DNA of 64,000 bases. It comes from Candidatus Bacteroides intestinavium (lineage in GTDB: Bacteria > Bacteroidota > Bacteroidia > Bacteroidales > Bacteroidaceae). Under the pieces are notes generated by a model. The model was not told the DNA's origin, did not search any database, and saw nothing but the letters and a program-made list of their open reading frames with translations. Positions 1-8,775 of the stretch are shown here, one piece after another; position 1 is the stretch's first letter, and every line of letters starts with the position of its first letter. Both the position numbers and the translations under genes were made by a program. The stretch lies in NCBI GenBank assembly GCA_019118325.1, contig DWZE01000042.1, positions 1 through 64,000 on the forward strand, given 5' to 3'.

Positions 1-340
1 ATATTTTCTGCAGAGCGCATCGGAACGGGCCCGCACCTCGGTATAGTAGGACAGGATTCCCAGGGGCATTCTCGTCCATAAAGGTTCTGACAAGGCAGGC
101 TATTGGCGTATCATCGTAAAACTAAAAGTAAGTAATCAGAATTAAATGACACTATCTTTTGAGAAGTTAAGAAGTTAAGGAGTTAAGCCAGTACCTTCTG
201 TGTATACGGCTCATTGACTTATTATTGGCTTAATTCCTAACGGAGCAAAGCGAAGTGATAACTTCTTAACTACTATCATATAAACTAAATTTGAACATCT
301 ACTTATATAAGAACTGTAAAGACAAACTTAAATAAACAGA
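1..340. other. Left-edge region without a confident gene
   Basis: A 26-codon open frame enters from the left edge on the + strand and stops at 79-81; it may be the tail of a gene outside the window, but it is too short to identify. Positions 161-272 form a long inverted repeat of the AGTTA low-complexity family. Its left arm has repeated AAGTTAAG words and its right arm contains GCGAAGTGATAACTTC. Positions 277-312 resemble 60798-60832, another dispersed repeat word. No clear -7 box was found for the gene that follows. Confidence 0.4.
161..272. repeat. Low-complexity inverted repeat, AGTTA family (copy 1)
   Basis: The left arm (161-193) consists of AAGTTAAG-type words and the right arm (223-272) carries the complementary CTTAACT-type words. 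A GCGAAG box sits inside the right arm, as in the copies near 52.6, 54.2, 59.5 and 60.9 kb. It could form a long hairpin in RNA. The gene upstream is outside the window, so its link to a gene end cannot be judged here. Confidence 0.6.
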
Positions 341-862
341 ATGACTGATGTGCTAAATAAAGAGCAGCGCCATCGCAATATGGCAGCTATACATGGGAAG
401 AATACCAAACCCGAAATATTAGTGCGGAAATTCCTTTTCAGCCGAGGTTTCCGCTATCGGCTCAATCACCCACGTCTGCCAGGCCATCCTGATCTAGTGC
501 TGCGTAAATACCGCACGGTCATCTTTGTGAACGGCTGTTTCTGGCATGGTCATGAGAATTGCAAATACTTCCGCCTGCCTAAGACTAACATCGACTTTTG
601 GCAAAATAAAATTGAACGGAATAAGGCACGTGATAAAAGGGAGCAATGCCAACTCGCTGCTATGGGTTGGCACTGCATCACTATATGGGAATGTCAGCTG
701 AAGCCTAAAATCCGGATGCAGACATTGGAATCATTGGCATATACCTTGAATCACATTTATCTTGAAGACCGTAAAGTCAAGACATACGAAATACCTGAAA
801 ACGACAATAATCTTATAGCCGCAGAGACCCAACCTTCATACGGGAAAGCAAAACATCCATAG
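341..862 (+). CDS. vsr: Very short patch repair endonuclease (Vsr)
   Basis: Vsr nicks next to the T of T:G mismatches that arise by deamination of 5-methylcytosine and is normally paired with a DNA cytosine methyltransferase. The 173-residue protein has the family layout: the N-terminal RNMAAIHGKNTKPE segment, Asp51 in PGHPDLVL, the VNGCFWHGH motif with His69 and His71, and the conserved Cys of TIWEC near residue 118. The C-terminal 30 residues are family-variable. The gene is more AT-rich than its neighbours, which suggests transfer. No methyltransferase gene is visible in the window; it could lie to the left. The start follows an AT-rich leader. Confidence 0.93.
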   Translation: MTDVLNKEQRHRNMAAIHGKNTKPEILVRKFLFSRGFRYRLNHPRLPGHPDLVLRKYRTVIFVNGCFWHGHENCKYFRLPKTNIDFWQNKIERNKARDKREQCQLAAMGWHCITIWECQLKPKIRMQTLESLAYTLNHIYLEDRKVKTYEIPENDNNLIAAETQPSYGKAKHP

Positions 863-1157
863 GTTTTTCGGATTATTCCGTACTTCTTTTCACTCTTTGC
901 TAGTTCTTTCCATCAGATACTGATGCTGCTCCTTTATCGCCCGATACATGGAATAATGTGCGAATGATTCTTCCAGTTTTGATGATCGCCTTTTTGTTTA
1001 CCTTCCTACCGCACAAGTAAATCATAAGACACGATACAAGGTTCTTTATGAAATACCAAAGGCATAGAAACCAAGAACCCCACAAACGCAAAAAGCGTGC
1101 AACTCTGGTGAGCTGCACGCTTTTGCTTGCGATTTAGTATGTATTTACTTATCGGAA
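863..1157. other. Gap between vsr and dnaK 3' ends
   Basis: The two genes converge here. Apart from the dnaK terminator near 1090-1124 nothing clear is seen. A 72-codon frame on the - strand (900-1118) begins inside the terminator stem and has no family resemblance, so it is not called. Confidence 0.5.
1090..1124 (-). terminator. dnaK intrinsic terminator
   Basis: An 11-bp perfect stem pairs AAAAGCGTGCA (1091-1101) with TGCACGCTTTT (1114-1124). Read on the - strand it ends in a run of five T. It lies 34 bp past the dnaK stop. Confidence 0.8.
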
Positions 1158-3080
1158 TTATTTGACTTCCTCAAAGTCTGCATCCTGCACGTTGTCGCCT
1201 TGCTTGCTTTGGTTACCACCGGCTTGCTGGCTACCGGCATTAGCATTGCCTTGTGCACCGGCACCACCTTGTGCGCCGCTCTGGGCATACATCTCGGCAC
1301 TGGCGGCCTGGAAGGCTGTGTTCAGTTCGGCCATGGCGCTGTCAATGGCAGCCAGGTCTTGAGCCTTGTGGGCGTCTTTCAACTTCTGGAGGGCAGCTTC
1401 GATAGGAGCCTTCTTGTCGGCCGGGAGCTTGTCGCCCAGGTCCTTCAGTTGGTTCTCGGTAGTGAAGATCATGGAGTCGGCCTGGTTCAGCTTGTCCACT
1501 TTCTCACGTTCCTTCTTGTCGGCTTCGGCATTGGCGGTAGCTTCGGCTTTCATGCGTTCGATTTCTTCCTTGCTCAAACCGCTGGAAGCTTCGATGCGGA
1601 TGGCCTGTTCCTTGCCCGTGGCCTTATCCTTGGCAGACACTTTCAAGATACCGTTGGCGTCGATGTCGAAGGTTACCTCAATCTGAGGAACACCACGACG
1701 GGCCGGAGCGATACCGGTCAGGTTGAACTGGCCGATGGACTTGTTCTGCGCAGCCATAGGACGCTCACCTTGCAGGACGTGGATGGTTACCTCTGTCTGG
1801 TTGTCGGCAGCCGTGGAGAACACTTCGCTCTTCTTGCAAGGAATGGTCGTGTTGGCATCAATCAACTTGGTCATCACACCGCCCATGGTCTCGATACCCA
1901 AGGTCAACGGAGTGACATCCAGCAGGACGATGTTGCCCACACCGGCTTCCTTGTTCAATACGGCACCCTGGATAGCAGCACCTACGGCTACCACTTCATC
2001 GGGGTTCACGCCCTTGGAAGGCACTTTGCCGAAATAGTCTTGAACCAATTGCTGTACAGCAGGGATACGGGACGAACCACCTACCAGGATAACTTCGTCA
2101 ATATCCGAAGTGCTCAGTCCGGCATCGCTGATGGCCTTCTTACACGGCTCCAGGCAAGCCTGAATCAAGTCGTGGGCCAACTGCTCGAACTTGGCACGGG
2201 TCAATGTCTTCACCAAGTGCTTGGGCACACCGCCTACGGGCATGATGTACGGCAGGTTGATTTCCGTAGAAGTAGAGGAAGACAACTCAATCTTAGCCTT
2301 TTCGGCTGCCTCTTTCAGACGTTGCATGGCCATCGGGTCGGTAGTCAGGTCTGCGCCTTCGTCGTTCTTGAATTCCTGTACCAGCCAGTTGATGATAGCC
2401 TGGTCGAAGTCGTCACCGCCCAGGTGAGTATCACCGTTGGTGGACAATACCTCGAACACACCGCCGCCGAACTCCAGGATGGAGATATCGAACGTACCAC
2501 CACCGAGGTCGAACACAGCCACCTTCATATCCTTGTTAGCCTTGTCGATACCGTAAGCCAAAGCGGCGGCCGTAGGTTCGTTCACGATACGCTTTACGTC
2601 CAATCCGGCAATCTGTCCGGCCTCTTTCGTGGCCTGACGCTGGGAGTCGGAGAAGTAGGCAGGCACCGTGATGACAGCTTCTGTCACTTCCTGGCCCAGG
2701 TAATCCTCAGCCGTCTTCTTCATCTTCTGAAGAATCATGGCGGAAATTTCCTGCGGGGTATAGTGGCGGCCGTCGATGTCTACACGCGGCATATTGTTAT
2801 CGTTCACAACAGGATAGGGCACGCGGGATACTTCCTTCTGTACCTGGCTCCAGTTCTCACCCATGAAACGCTTGATGGAGTACACCGTGCGCTTCGGGTT
2901 CGTGATGGCCTGACGCTTGGCAGGATCACCCACCTTACGTTCGCCACCGTCTACAAATGCTACTACGGAAGGAGTCGTACGCTTGCCTTCGCTGTTCGCA
3001 ATCACTACCGGTTCGTTACCTTCAAATACGGCTACACACGAATTCGTAGTTCCTAAGTCAATACCAATAATCTTTCCCAT
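1158..3080 (-). CDS. dnaK: Chaperone DnaK (Hsp70)
   Basis: This is the ATP-driven cytosolic chaperone that binds exposed hydrophobic peptides and works with DnaJ and GrpE. The 640-residue length is normal. The N-terminal ATPase domain (about 1-380) shows GIDLGTTNS, the DLGGGTFD signature and the [10 protein letters not shown] motif. The substrate-binding domain and helical lid follow, with a Gly/Gln/Asn-rich tail ending in DADFEEVK. No dnaJ or grpE is adjacent. About 70 bp upstream there is a sequence resembling a sigma54 promoter and a perfect 15-bp palindrome (separate entries), which suggests stress control. A complete frame runs antisense through the gene but reflects codon bias only. Confidence 0.99.
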   Translation of the reverse strand: MGKIIGIDLGTTNSCVAVFEGNEPVVIANSEGKRTTPSVVAFVDGGERKVGDPAKRQAITNPKRTVYSIKRFMGENWSQVQKEVSRVPYPVVNDNNMPRVDIDGRHYTPQEISAMILQKMKKTAEDYLGQEVTEAVITVPAYFSDSQRQATKEAGQIAGLDVKRIVNEPTAAALAYGIDKANKDMKVAVFDLGGGTFDISILEFGGGVFEVLSTNGDTHLGGDDFDQAIINWLVQEFKNDEGADLTTDPMAMQRLKEAAEKAKIELSSSTSTEINLPYIMPVGGVPKHLVKTLTRAKFEQLAHDLIQACLEPCKKAISDAGLSTSDIDEVILVGGSSRIPAVQQLVQDYFGKVPSKGVNPDEVVAVGAAIQGAVLNKEAGVGNIVLLDVTPLTLGIETMGGVMTKLIDANTTIPCKKSEVFSTAADNQTEVTIHVLQGERPMAAQNKSIGQFNLTGIAPARRGVPQIEVTFDIDANGILKVSAKDKATGKEQAIRIEASSGLSKEEIERMKAEATANAEADKKEREKVDKLNQADSMIFTTENQLKDLGDKLPADKKAPIEAALQKLKDAHKAQDLAAIDSAMAELNTAFQAASAEMYAQSGAQGGAGAQGNANAGSQQAGGNQSKQGDNVQDADFEEVK

Positions 3081-3150
3081 GATTTTATTCTTTTTATTTG
3101 TTATTATTCCAGTTTACTCTGTCTGTCTTGCGGCAGACGCCTAACTTAAA

Positions 3151-3164
3151 ACAAACGGCGTGCC
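3151..3164 (-). promoter_or_regulatory. Possible sigma54-type -24/-12 promoter of dnaK
   Basis: On the - strand the sequence TTTTGGCACGCCGTTTGTTT contains GG and GT separated by 10 bp (GGCACGCCGTTTGT). This differs by one base from the sigma54 rule GG-N10-GC and matches TTGGCAC at -24. A start site would leave a leader of about 60 nt before the dnaK ATG. A half-palindrome CTGTCCCGGCAG lies just upstream. That sigma54 acts on dnaK here is an inference. Confidence 0.4.
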
Positions 3165-3207
3165 AAAACTGCCGGGACAGAATATCTCCAAGATTCTGTC
3201 AGCAGGA

Positions 3208-3222
3208 CTGCCATTGTGGCAG
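3208..3222. promoter_or_regulatory. Perfect 15-bp palindrome upstream of dnaK
   Basis: CTGCCATTGTGGCAG is a 6-bp inverted repeat around a 3-bp centre. The related half-site CTGTCAGCAG lies just to its left (3196-3205). It sits about 45 bp upstream of the possible -24 box, a plausible place for an activator or stress-repressor site. Confidence 0.45.
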
Positions 3223-3335
3223 CAATCCCCCCCAAAAAAGCAAGGGGATGCCCCGGACGTCCTGTCCCGGCACCCCCTCGGCTCAAGAGAAATCATTGAG
3301 ATGAAGGCTTTTTATACGTTTTATGGACATAACAG

Positions 3336-3801
3336 GCACGGATTGGGCGGGAAACTGACGGAAATAGAAGAGAAAAAGAGGAGAAGCGGCAGTCAAAAAA
3401 TGAACAGACGGGGTGGAATGAAGAAAGAAAACCTCTCGCCGGACTATCCGGAATAGGAGTTGAACAGGAATTGAACGTAAGTTGGAAGAGAGGTAAAAGA
3501 GAGGAGAAAGAGACCAGAAAGAGAGGAGAAAGAGAGGAAAAGCAAAGGAAGAAGGGCGGAGATATCGCGGAGTGAGGACGGAGATATCGACGGACACGGG
3601 CGGGGATATCGGCGGATAAGGGCGGGGATATACCGGCCTTGCGGGAGGAAGGAAACAATACAAGAAGCCATACAACATAAATCGGCATACACCGCAATCG
3701 GACATACACGACCGCAGGTGTTCCCCTACGGGAAGCCACCAACGGCTAAGCATAGTTCGACCCCTGTAGGGTCGGCAGTGCGTGCGGGATGACGTTATTA
3801 T
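3336..3801. repeat. Large dispersed repeat, copy A (with GATATC array)
   Basis: This stretch of about 465 bp is repeated at 56266-56697 with high identity. Shared in order are a GGGAAACTGA start, a purine-rich part with repeated GAGAGGAGAAAGAGA words, four 22-bp GATATC units, a TACCGGC segment, then CGCAGGTGTTCCCCTACGGG and a GTCGGCAGTGCG end with GATGACGTTATTA. Copy A has an extra insert of about 35 bp near 3670-3710. The long - strand frames across it are low-complexity and differ between copies in start and frame, so no gene is called. Confidence 0.85.
3561..3632. repeat. GATATC array with 22-bp period (array 1)
   Basis: GATATC begins at 3561, 3583 and 3605, and a degenerate GATATA begins at 3627; each step is exactly 22 bp. 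Units have the form GCGGAGATATCGNCGGA plus a 5-6 bp spacer. A 22-bp unit is not a multiple of three, so the array is not conserved as codons. Confidence 0.9.
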
Positions 3802-4009
3802 ATAAGGTATAGGGGGATTGTTGCAACTTGGCGTTTCCACGGTCAGCATTAAAATTGAGACGATATTTACTAATCAAATGATTCCGTCTCGTTTTTCATG
3901 AAAGCAGAAACGGCAGGACGAGGGAAGGAAAGCGGGCAGGCTGGACAAGATTTCAGTAGGGGGGACAAGGAACATGCGGGCAATGCTTGGCCACGCCACG
4001 AAGTTTTTG

Positions 4010-4017
4010 TACCTTTG
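4010..4017 (+). promoter_or_regulatory. Promoter of RNase P RNA
   Basis: The -7 box TACCTTTG lies 19 bp after a TTGG that can serve as the -33 element (3987-3990). The RNA is expected to start about 7-8 bp downstream, near 4025. Confidence 0.7.
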
Positions 4018-4024
4018 CCCCCAC

Positions 4025-4392
4025 GAAGCAGTCGGCCGGTCTGTCGCTTGTGCAGCTTGCGCAGGAGGAAAGTCCGGGCAACACAGAGCATCCCACTTCC
4101 TAACAGAAAGCTGTCCGCGAGGGTGGAGTAACGCAGAAGAAAAGAACCGCCTCCGGAGTCACATCCGGCGGTAAGGGTGAGAAGGTGGGGTAAGAGCCCA
4201 CCGGCCTTGTGGCGACACAAGGGCCGTGCGTCTTGGGAGTTGTAAGGTCATGTAAACCGGCGTCAAGAGAGTTGCTCGCTCCATGTCGGAGGGTAGACCG
4301 CTAAAGCCGCATGGCGACATGCGGACGAGATAAATGACAGACGTCCCGTGGCTTCACGGGAAACAGAACCCGGCTTACAGGCCGACTGCTTT
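4025..4392 (+). ncRNA. rnpB: RNase P RNA (M1 RNA), bacterial type A
   Basis: This is the catalytic RNA that removes 5' leaders from tRNA precursors. The ends pair as helix P1: GCAGTCGGCC at 4028-4037 with GGCCGACTGC at 4380-4389. The conserved core GAGGAAAGTCCGGGC lies near 4066-4080, and the conserved ACAGAA ... CCGGCTTACAGG 3' core lies at 4363-4381. A T-run begins at 4390 and acts as terminator. A Bacteroidales -7 box lies immediately upstream. The length of about 367 nt is normal. Confidence 0.96.
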
Positions 4393-4398
4393 TTTTTA

Positions 4399-4526
4399 AT
4401 GAAGAACTAATAATGAAGAATGAAGAATGGACGCGTGGCGATGGAAGAAAAAGGAAGCAGGTAGAGGAAAAGGAAGGGGGAGATTTCTTCATTCATCATT
4501 CATAATTCATCATTCATAATTCTTCA
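4399..4526. repeat. Heptad inverted repeat (AATGAAG / ATTCATC family)
   Basis: After rnpB, AATGAAGAATGAAGAA words (4407-4428) face a right arm of 7-bp steps ATTCATC, ATTCATA, ATTCATC, ATTCATA, ATTCTTC (about 4489-4526). The arms are complementary and could form a long hairpin between rnpB and the next gene. Confidence 0.6.
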
Positions 4527-4531
4527 CTGAA

Positions 4532-5851
4532 ATGAACAAGCGTATCACTGCCCTTTGGAAATTCCTGACCTACGACATCTGGCGCATCACGGAGGATGAG
4601 GTCACAAAGACTACTTTCTCCGCCTACAACGTCATCAAGAGCGTCTACCTCTGCATCAACCGCTTCACGCAAGACAGGCTGGTCAACAAGGCTTCGGCAC
4701 TGACCTACAGCACGCTGCTGGCCATCGTCCCCATTCTGGCCATTGTCTTTGCCATTGCGCGGGGATTCGGCTTCGACGACATCATCCGGGAACAGATCAT
4801 GACGACCTTTGGCGGACAGACGGAAGCGGTGAACGTCATCCTGCAATTCGTCAATTCCTACCTGTCGGAGACCAAAAGCGGCGTATTCATCGGCGTGGGC
4901 CTCATCTTGCTGCTTTGGACGGTGCTGAACCTGGTGAACAGTCTGGAAATCACCTTCAACCGCATCTGGCAGGTGAAAAAAGCCCGGAGCATGTACCGCA
5001 AAATCACGGACTACTCGTCGATGCTGCTGCTCATTCCCCTGCTGCTGGTGGTGTCCGGCGGTCTCTCCATCTATATGAGCACCGCCCTGAAGTATGTGCA
5101 GGACTATGCCCTGCTGGCCCCCCTGGGCAAATTCCTGATCCGGCTGATTCCGTTTGCCCTGACATGGTTCATGTTCACGGGCCTGTATATCTTCATGCCC
5201 AATACGAAAGTGAAGTTCCGCCACGCACTGGTAGCCGGCATTCTGGCCGGATCGGCCCACCAGGCTTTTCAGTTCCTGTACATCAGCGGCCAGTTGTGGG
5301 TGTCGCGCTACAATGCCATCTACGGCAGTTTCGCCGCCCTGCCCCTGTTCCTGCTTTGGCTCCAGATTTCATGGACCATTTGCCTCTTTGGCGCCCAGCT
5401 GACGTATGCCAGCCAGAATATCCGCAACTTCAGTTTTGACAAGGACACACGCAACATCAGCCACCGCTACCGCGAATTTGTGTCCATCCTCGTGATGTCC
5501 CTCATCACGAAACGCTTCGCCCGGAATGAGCCTCCCCATAATGCCCAGTCCATTTCCGAGGAATGCCAGATTCCCATCCAACTGGCCCAACGTACCCTCT
5601 ACGAACTGCAAGAGATTAACCTCATCCACGAAGTAGCCAGCGATGAAAAAGGAGAGGAGATCGCCTATCAGCCCTCCATGGATATCAACCAGCTAAATGT
5701 GGCTGTCCTGCTGGACCGACTGGACACACATGGTTCGGAAGACTTCAAGATAGACAAAGACCAGACTTACAGCGACGAATGGACCGTGCTGATGAAGGCA
5801 AAGGAGGAGTACTACAAAAGTGCGGGGAATGTGCTGCTGAAGGACCTTTGA
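4532..5851 (+). CDS. YihY/BrkB family inner-membrane protein
   Basis: This is a 439-residue polytopic membrane protein of the YihY (formerly misnamed RNase BN) family, whose biochemical role is not settled. The family core KASALTYSTLLAIVPILA is near residues 50-67, followed by several hydrophobic segments and a GSFAALPLFLLWLQ segment near residue 270. About 140 residues after the last membrane segment form a soluble domain resembling a winged helix (IPIQLAQRTLYELQEINLI). The gene stands alone after rnpB and converges with the next gene. The ATG at 4532 precedes the first amphipathic helix. Confidence 0.88.
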   Translation: MNKRITALWKFLTYDIWRITEDEVTKTTFSAYNVIKSVYLCINRFTQDRLVNKASALTYSTLLAIVPILAIVFAIARGFGFDDIIREQIMTTFGGQTEAVNVILQFVNSYLSETKSGVFIGVGLILLLWTVLNLVNSLEITFNRIWQVKKARSMYRKITDYSSMLLLIPLLLVVSGGLSIYMSTALKYVQDYALLAPLGKFLIRLIPFALTWFMFTGLYIFMPNTKVKFRHALVAGILAGSAHQAFQFLYISGQLWVSRYNAIYGSFAALPLFLLWLQISWTICLFGAQLTYASQNIRNFSFDKDTRNISHRYREFVSILVMSLITKRFARNEPPHNAQSISEECQIPIQLAQRTLYELQEINLIHEVASDEKGEEIAYQPSMDINQLNVAVLLDRLDTHGSEDFKIDKDQTYSDEWTVLMKAKEEYYKSAGNVLLKDL

Positions 5852-5854
5852 TTA

Positions 5855-5958
5855 GTGGTGTGAGTGGTGAGCGATTAGTGATTAGCATTTCGTACGCTGC
5901 TCATCACTAACCACTAATCACTAACCACTAACCACTAATCACTAACCACTAATCGCTA
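5855..5958. repeat. Heptad inverted repeat (ATTAGTG / CACTAAC family)
   Basis: GATTAGTGGT and GCGATTAGTGATTAGC at the left face CACTAACCACTAATCACTAAC words at the right, in 7-bp steps. It lies between two converging genes and may act as a two-way terminator. Confidence 0.6.
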
Positions 5959-5962
5959 ACCA

Positions 5963-7705
5963 CTATTCAAACAGCTTCCGATAGTCCCGCTCCGCAGCCG
6001 GCTTCACCCAATTCTGCGGGATGAACTTCCATTGCTCCAGACTCTCGGGCGTGATGACTTTCCGCTGCGCGATGTATTGCATCAGGTAGTAACGCAGGTC
6101 CTTGTCCGTAGAGAAAAGAATGCGGTCCTTCAACTTCTCTTGCGGGATGCCGGCTCCCCGGGTCAGCAACTCCCCTCCCCCATTCCCACGATAGGAATTG
6201 ACGGCCACCCGGTACATCCTATTCTCATCGAAAGGCGTTCCGTCGGCCATGCTCAGGATGGTGACTTTCTGACCGGCCGGACGGGTAACATCCACCGTGT
6301 AGAGGATGCCGGCAGCAGAATCGAAGTTGTAGCTGGGATTGCGGAAAAAAGTACGCTCCTCTGCCCCCTTTCCTTGTCCGGAAGGCTCGCGCAAGAGCAA
6401 CAGGTCATCGTCCGGCGCCTGCATCTGGTTGGTCCACAAGGCGTAGGACATCTCCAACGCTCCCCGGATTTCCTTGCCGGAGAGGGACATCGTATAGAGC
6501 ATGTTCTCATATTTATAAAGGTTGAACATATCGCTGACGCAAATGTCGCCTTCCTCAATCCGCGCATCAAAGGACAGGGGTGCCGCCAATGAAATCTCCG
6601 CCTGTCCAATCTCCAGTTGCAGGCGATGGATCAGATCCACAAAGGCCGAAGGCCCGAAATAGGCAGGACGCGTGGAAATAGACCGGGTGAAACGGCCTAT
6701 CTTCTTGGAGACAAAGGCCTGGATCGTGTCATACTGCGCCGAGAAGTGCGCCATGAAATCCCGGTCAGGCTCCAGGGCACCGACATCTGTCAGACGGCTC
6801 TCCACCCGCTTGCCTGTCACCTTGCCATCCTGCAAGGTCAGCGTGACCTCCACATCGCCCACGGTAACCGCATTGTTGGCGGGATTGACCACCCACACGG
6901 AATCCCCGTCAGCGTTGGCTACTTGGAAGCAAGCGCGTGCATGGTCGTGTCCAGCCAGTACCACATCAAAGCCCGGCACGTTGCACGCCACCTCCACCGA
7001 AGCATTGTCCCTATACTTGCCCCCCATCAGCACGGCTTTCTTACCCGCATGGAAGAGGCCGATGATCAGGTCGGGCTTTTCCTGCTCCCGGATGACGGGC
7101 ATCCATCGGCGAGCCGTTGCCTCCATGTCCTCGAAAGAAAGTCCGGGCCAAAGATTCTCGGAGAGCCACATCGGAATGGCTGGCGTAATCATGCCCAGTA
7201 TGGCAATCCGGACGCCTTCACGCTCCAGCATGACGTAGGGCTTGAAATGAGGCCGCCCCGTGGACCGGTCTATTACATTGGCTCCCAACACCGGGAAACG
7301 GCAATCCGCCGCCCAGCGGTCGAAGACTGCCCGTCCTGTCTCTATGTCATGATTACCCACTGTCCCGGCATCGTAATCCATGTAGTTCTGCATCTCTGCC
7401 GTCAGGTGGGGAGATACCGTGTCCATATAATTATAGTAATAGGCCGAAGGCTGACCCTGGAGAATATCCCCGTTGTCCAGCAATATCAGGTTGTCCCCGT
7501 ACCTCTGCCTTTCCTGCCTCACGAAGGCCTGCACCCGTGCCAGGCTTCCCGAGGCCGGCTGCCTGCGGATGAAGTCATAGGGATAGAAATTGCCATGCAC
7601 GTCGGAAGTTTCCACAATCTTCAGTTTGACGACTTTATCCTGTGCGACAACTCCACTCCATAGCCCCCAAAACAACAGGGCAGCAATCAATAACTTCTTC
7701 AACAT
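5963..7705 (-). CDS. Secreted 5'-nucleotidase / 2',3'-cyclic-nucleotide phosphodiesterase-type metallophosphatase
   Basis: This protein likely dephosphorylates nucleotides in the periplasm. A signal peptide covers residues 1-22 (LLIAALLFWGLWSGVVAQ). The metallophosphatase domain shows ETSDVHGNFYPYD, LDNGDILQGQP, VGNHDIE and LAGHDHARA. The C-terminal 5'-nucleotidase domain follows from about residue 330, with VNSYRGNGGGELLTRG near residue 500. The length of 580 residues fits a two-domain enzyme. Exact substrate cannot be told from sequence. It starts 19 bp after the rfbC stop on the same strand and may share its transcript. Confidence 0.9.
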   Translation of the reverse strand: MLKKLLIAALLFWGLWSGVVAQDKVVKLKIVETSDVHGNFYPYDFIRRQPASGSLARVQAFVRQERQRYGDNLILLDNGDILQGQPSAYYYNYMDTVSPHLTAEMQNYMDYDAGTVGNHDIETGRAVFDRWAADCRFPVLGANVIDRSTGRPHFKPYVMLEREGVRIAILGMITPAIPMWLSENLWPGLSFEDMEATARRWMPVIREQEKPDLIIGLFHAGKKAVLMGGKYRDNASVEVACNVPGFDVVLAGHDHARACFQVANADGDSVWVVNPANNAVTVGDVEVTLTLQDGKVTGKRVESRLTDVGALEPDRDFMAHFSAQYDTIQAFVSKKIGRFTRSISTRPAYFGPSAFVDLIHRLQLEIGQAEISLAAPLSFDARIEEGDICVSDMFNLYKYENMLYTMSLSGKEIRGALEMSYALWTNQMQAPDDDLLLLREPSGQGKGAEERTFFRNPSYNFDSAAGILYTVDVTRPAGQKVTILSMADGTPFDENRMYRVAVNSYRGNGGGELLTRGAGIPQEKLKDRILFSTDKDLRYYLMQYIAQRKVITPESLEQWKFIPQNWVKPAAERDYRKLFE

Positions 7706-7724
7706 CCTACTATTCTTTTAGATT

Positions 7725-8270
7725 TTAGAGCCAATCCACGTCCTTCAGCCGGGGATGATGCCTGTCTTTCTCGCTCAATATCACCTGCTCTGCCGGGATT
7801 CTCCAGTCAATGCCCAGGTCGGGGTCATCCCATGCCACGGCACCTTCGCTGGCGGGTGCATAGAAATTGTCACATTTGTATTGGAACACGACCTCTTCGC
7901 TCAACACGCTGAAGCCATGCAGGAAACCCCGCGGAATGAAGAACTGGCGATGGTTCTCCCCCGTCAGTTCCACAGCCACATGCTGTCCGAAAGTCGGCGA
8001 GCCCTTGCGCACATCCACCGCCACATCCAGCACAGCTCCCTTCACCACCCTCACCAGCTTGCTCTGCGTGTAGGGCGGTTTCTGGTAGTGCAAGCCACGC
8101 ACCACCCCGTAGGAAGACTTGCTCTCGTTGTCCTGCACAAACACCACCGGAGCCACTTTCTCCTCAAATTCCCGCTGATTGAAAGACTCAAAGAAATAAC
8201 CCCGCGCATCCTCAAACAGGCGAGGCTCCAAAATAAACACACCGTCTATGGCTGTCTTGATTACATTCAT
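7725..8270 (-). CDS. rfbC: dTDP-4-dehydrorhamnose 3,5-epimerase
   Basis: RmlC/RfbC epimerizes dTDP-4-keto-6-deoxyglucose on the way to dTDP-L-rhamnose for surface polysaccharides. The 181-residue cupin protein shows ESFNQREF near the N terminus, VVRGLHYQ with the catalytic His, DVAVDVRKGSPTFGQ, and FIPRGFLHGFSVL. The other dTDP-rhamnose genes (rmlA, rmlB, rmlD) are not adjacent, which is unusual but occurs in Bacteroides. A -7 box (TATTTTTG on the - strand, 8295-8302) lies 25 bp upstream of the ATG. Confidence 0.96.
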   Translation of the reverse strand: MNVIKTAIDGVFILEPRLFEDARGYFFESFNQREFEEKVAPVVFVQDNESKSSYGVVRGLHYQKPPYTQSKLVRVVKGAVLDVAVDVRKGSPTFGQHVAVELTGENHRQFFIPRGFLHGFSVLSEEVVFQYKCDNFYAPASEGAVAWDDPDLGIDWRIPAEQVILSEKDRHHPRLKDVDWL

Positions 8271-8302
8271 ATCTCACTAAATCTGATTAATGTGCAAAAA
8301 TA

Positions 8303-8715
8303 CAAGGATAATTTAGGTTTTACGGGAGGGCAAATGTTAAAAGGGGTTATTCAAACTACACAAAAAACTCCGTGGGGGTGGCAACTATTCAGCGGTAGTA
8401 AAAGCACAAGTCGTTTTCTTCCTATAAAGACAGGATGGGATTAATTGGCTAAAGTTATAATTGTCGTTTTTCCCAAGCAGTATCTACTATAAAATGTTTG
8501 GCAAAAAGCATCCACTCCATTATTAGACTTGAAAGTTTCGGATATTTTTGTTTTATGAATATCCGCAGAATGACTAAACAAAGAATGAGAAGCAACTATA
8601 AGCAAGCTCCTATAGCCAAGTATTATTGAATACTTTGCCATTTATCATTGCTTCTATGCCGGTTGAAGCATAGTATCCTTCAAAACATAATTGGGGAACA
8701 TACGAACATTCATAA
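8303..8715. other. Intergenic region between rfbC and tRNA-Ser
   Basis: No gene is supported. A 66-codon - strand frame (8441-8641) lacks family resemblance. The segment 8651-8673 (CTTCTATGCCGGTTGAAGCA plus TAG) recurs at 32333-32355 with one mismatch and contains a TGCTTC/GAAGCA inverted repeat. Confidence 0.4.
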
Positions 8716-8750
8716 AAAAAGCCCCCAGGATATTCTCCCAGAAGCTTTTT
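8716..8750 (-). terminator. tRNA-Ser terminator
   Basis: A 15-bp stem (8716-8730 with 8736-8750, five-base loop) pairs fully if G-U pairs are allowed when read on the - strand, and ends in seven T. It lies 25 bp past the tRNA 3' end. Confidence 0.85.
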
Positions 8751-8775
8751 CCCTAATTATGCCTATACTAATCAG

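Noticed and set aside
900-1118. 72-codon frame between vsr and dnaK
   Set aside because: It starts in the dnaK terminator stem and resembles nothing known.
1200-3056. 618-codon + strand frame antisense to dnaK
   Set aside because: It mirrors dnaK codon bias; the - strand frame is an unmistakable Hsp70.
3283-3849. Long - strand frames in repeat A (and 56261-57091 in repeat B)
   Set aside because: The protein text is low-complexity (Ser/Pro/Leu-rich), the frames differ between copies, and the 22-bp unit shifts phase each step.
8441-8641. 66-codon - strand frame before tRNA-Ser
   Set aside because: No promoter, no family resemblance and codon use unlike neighbours.
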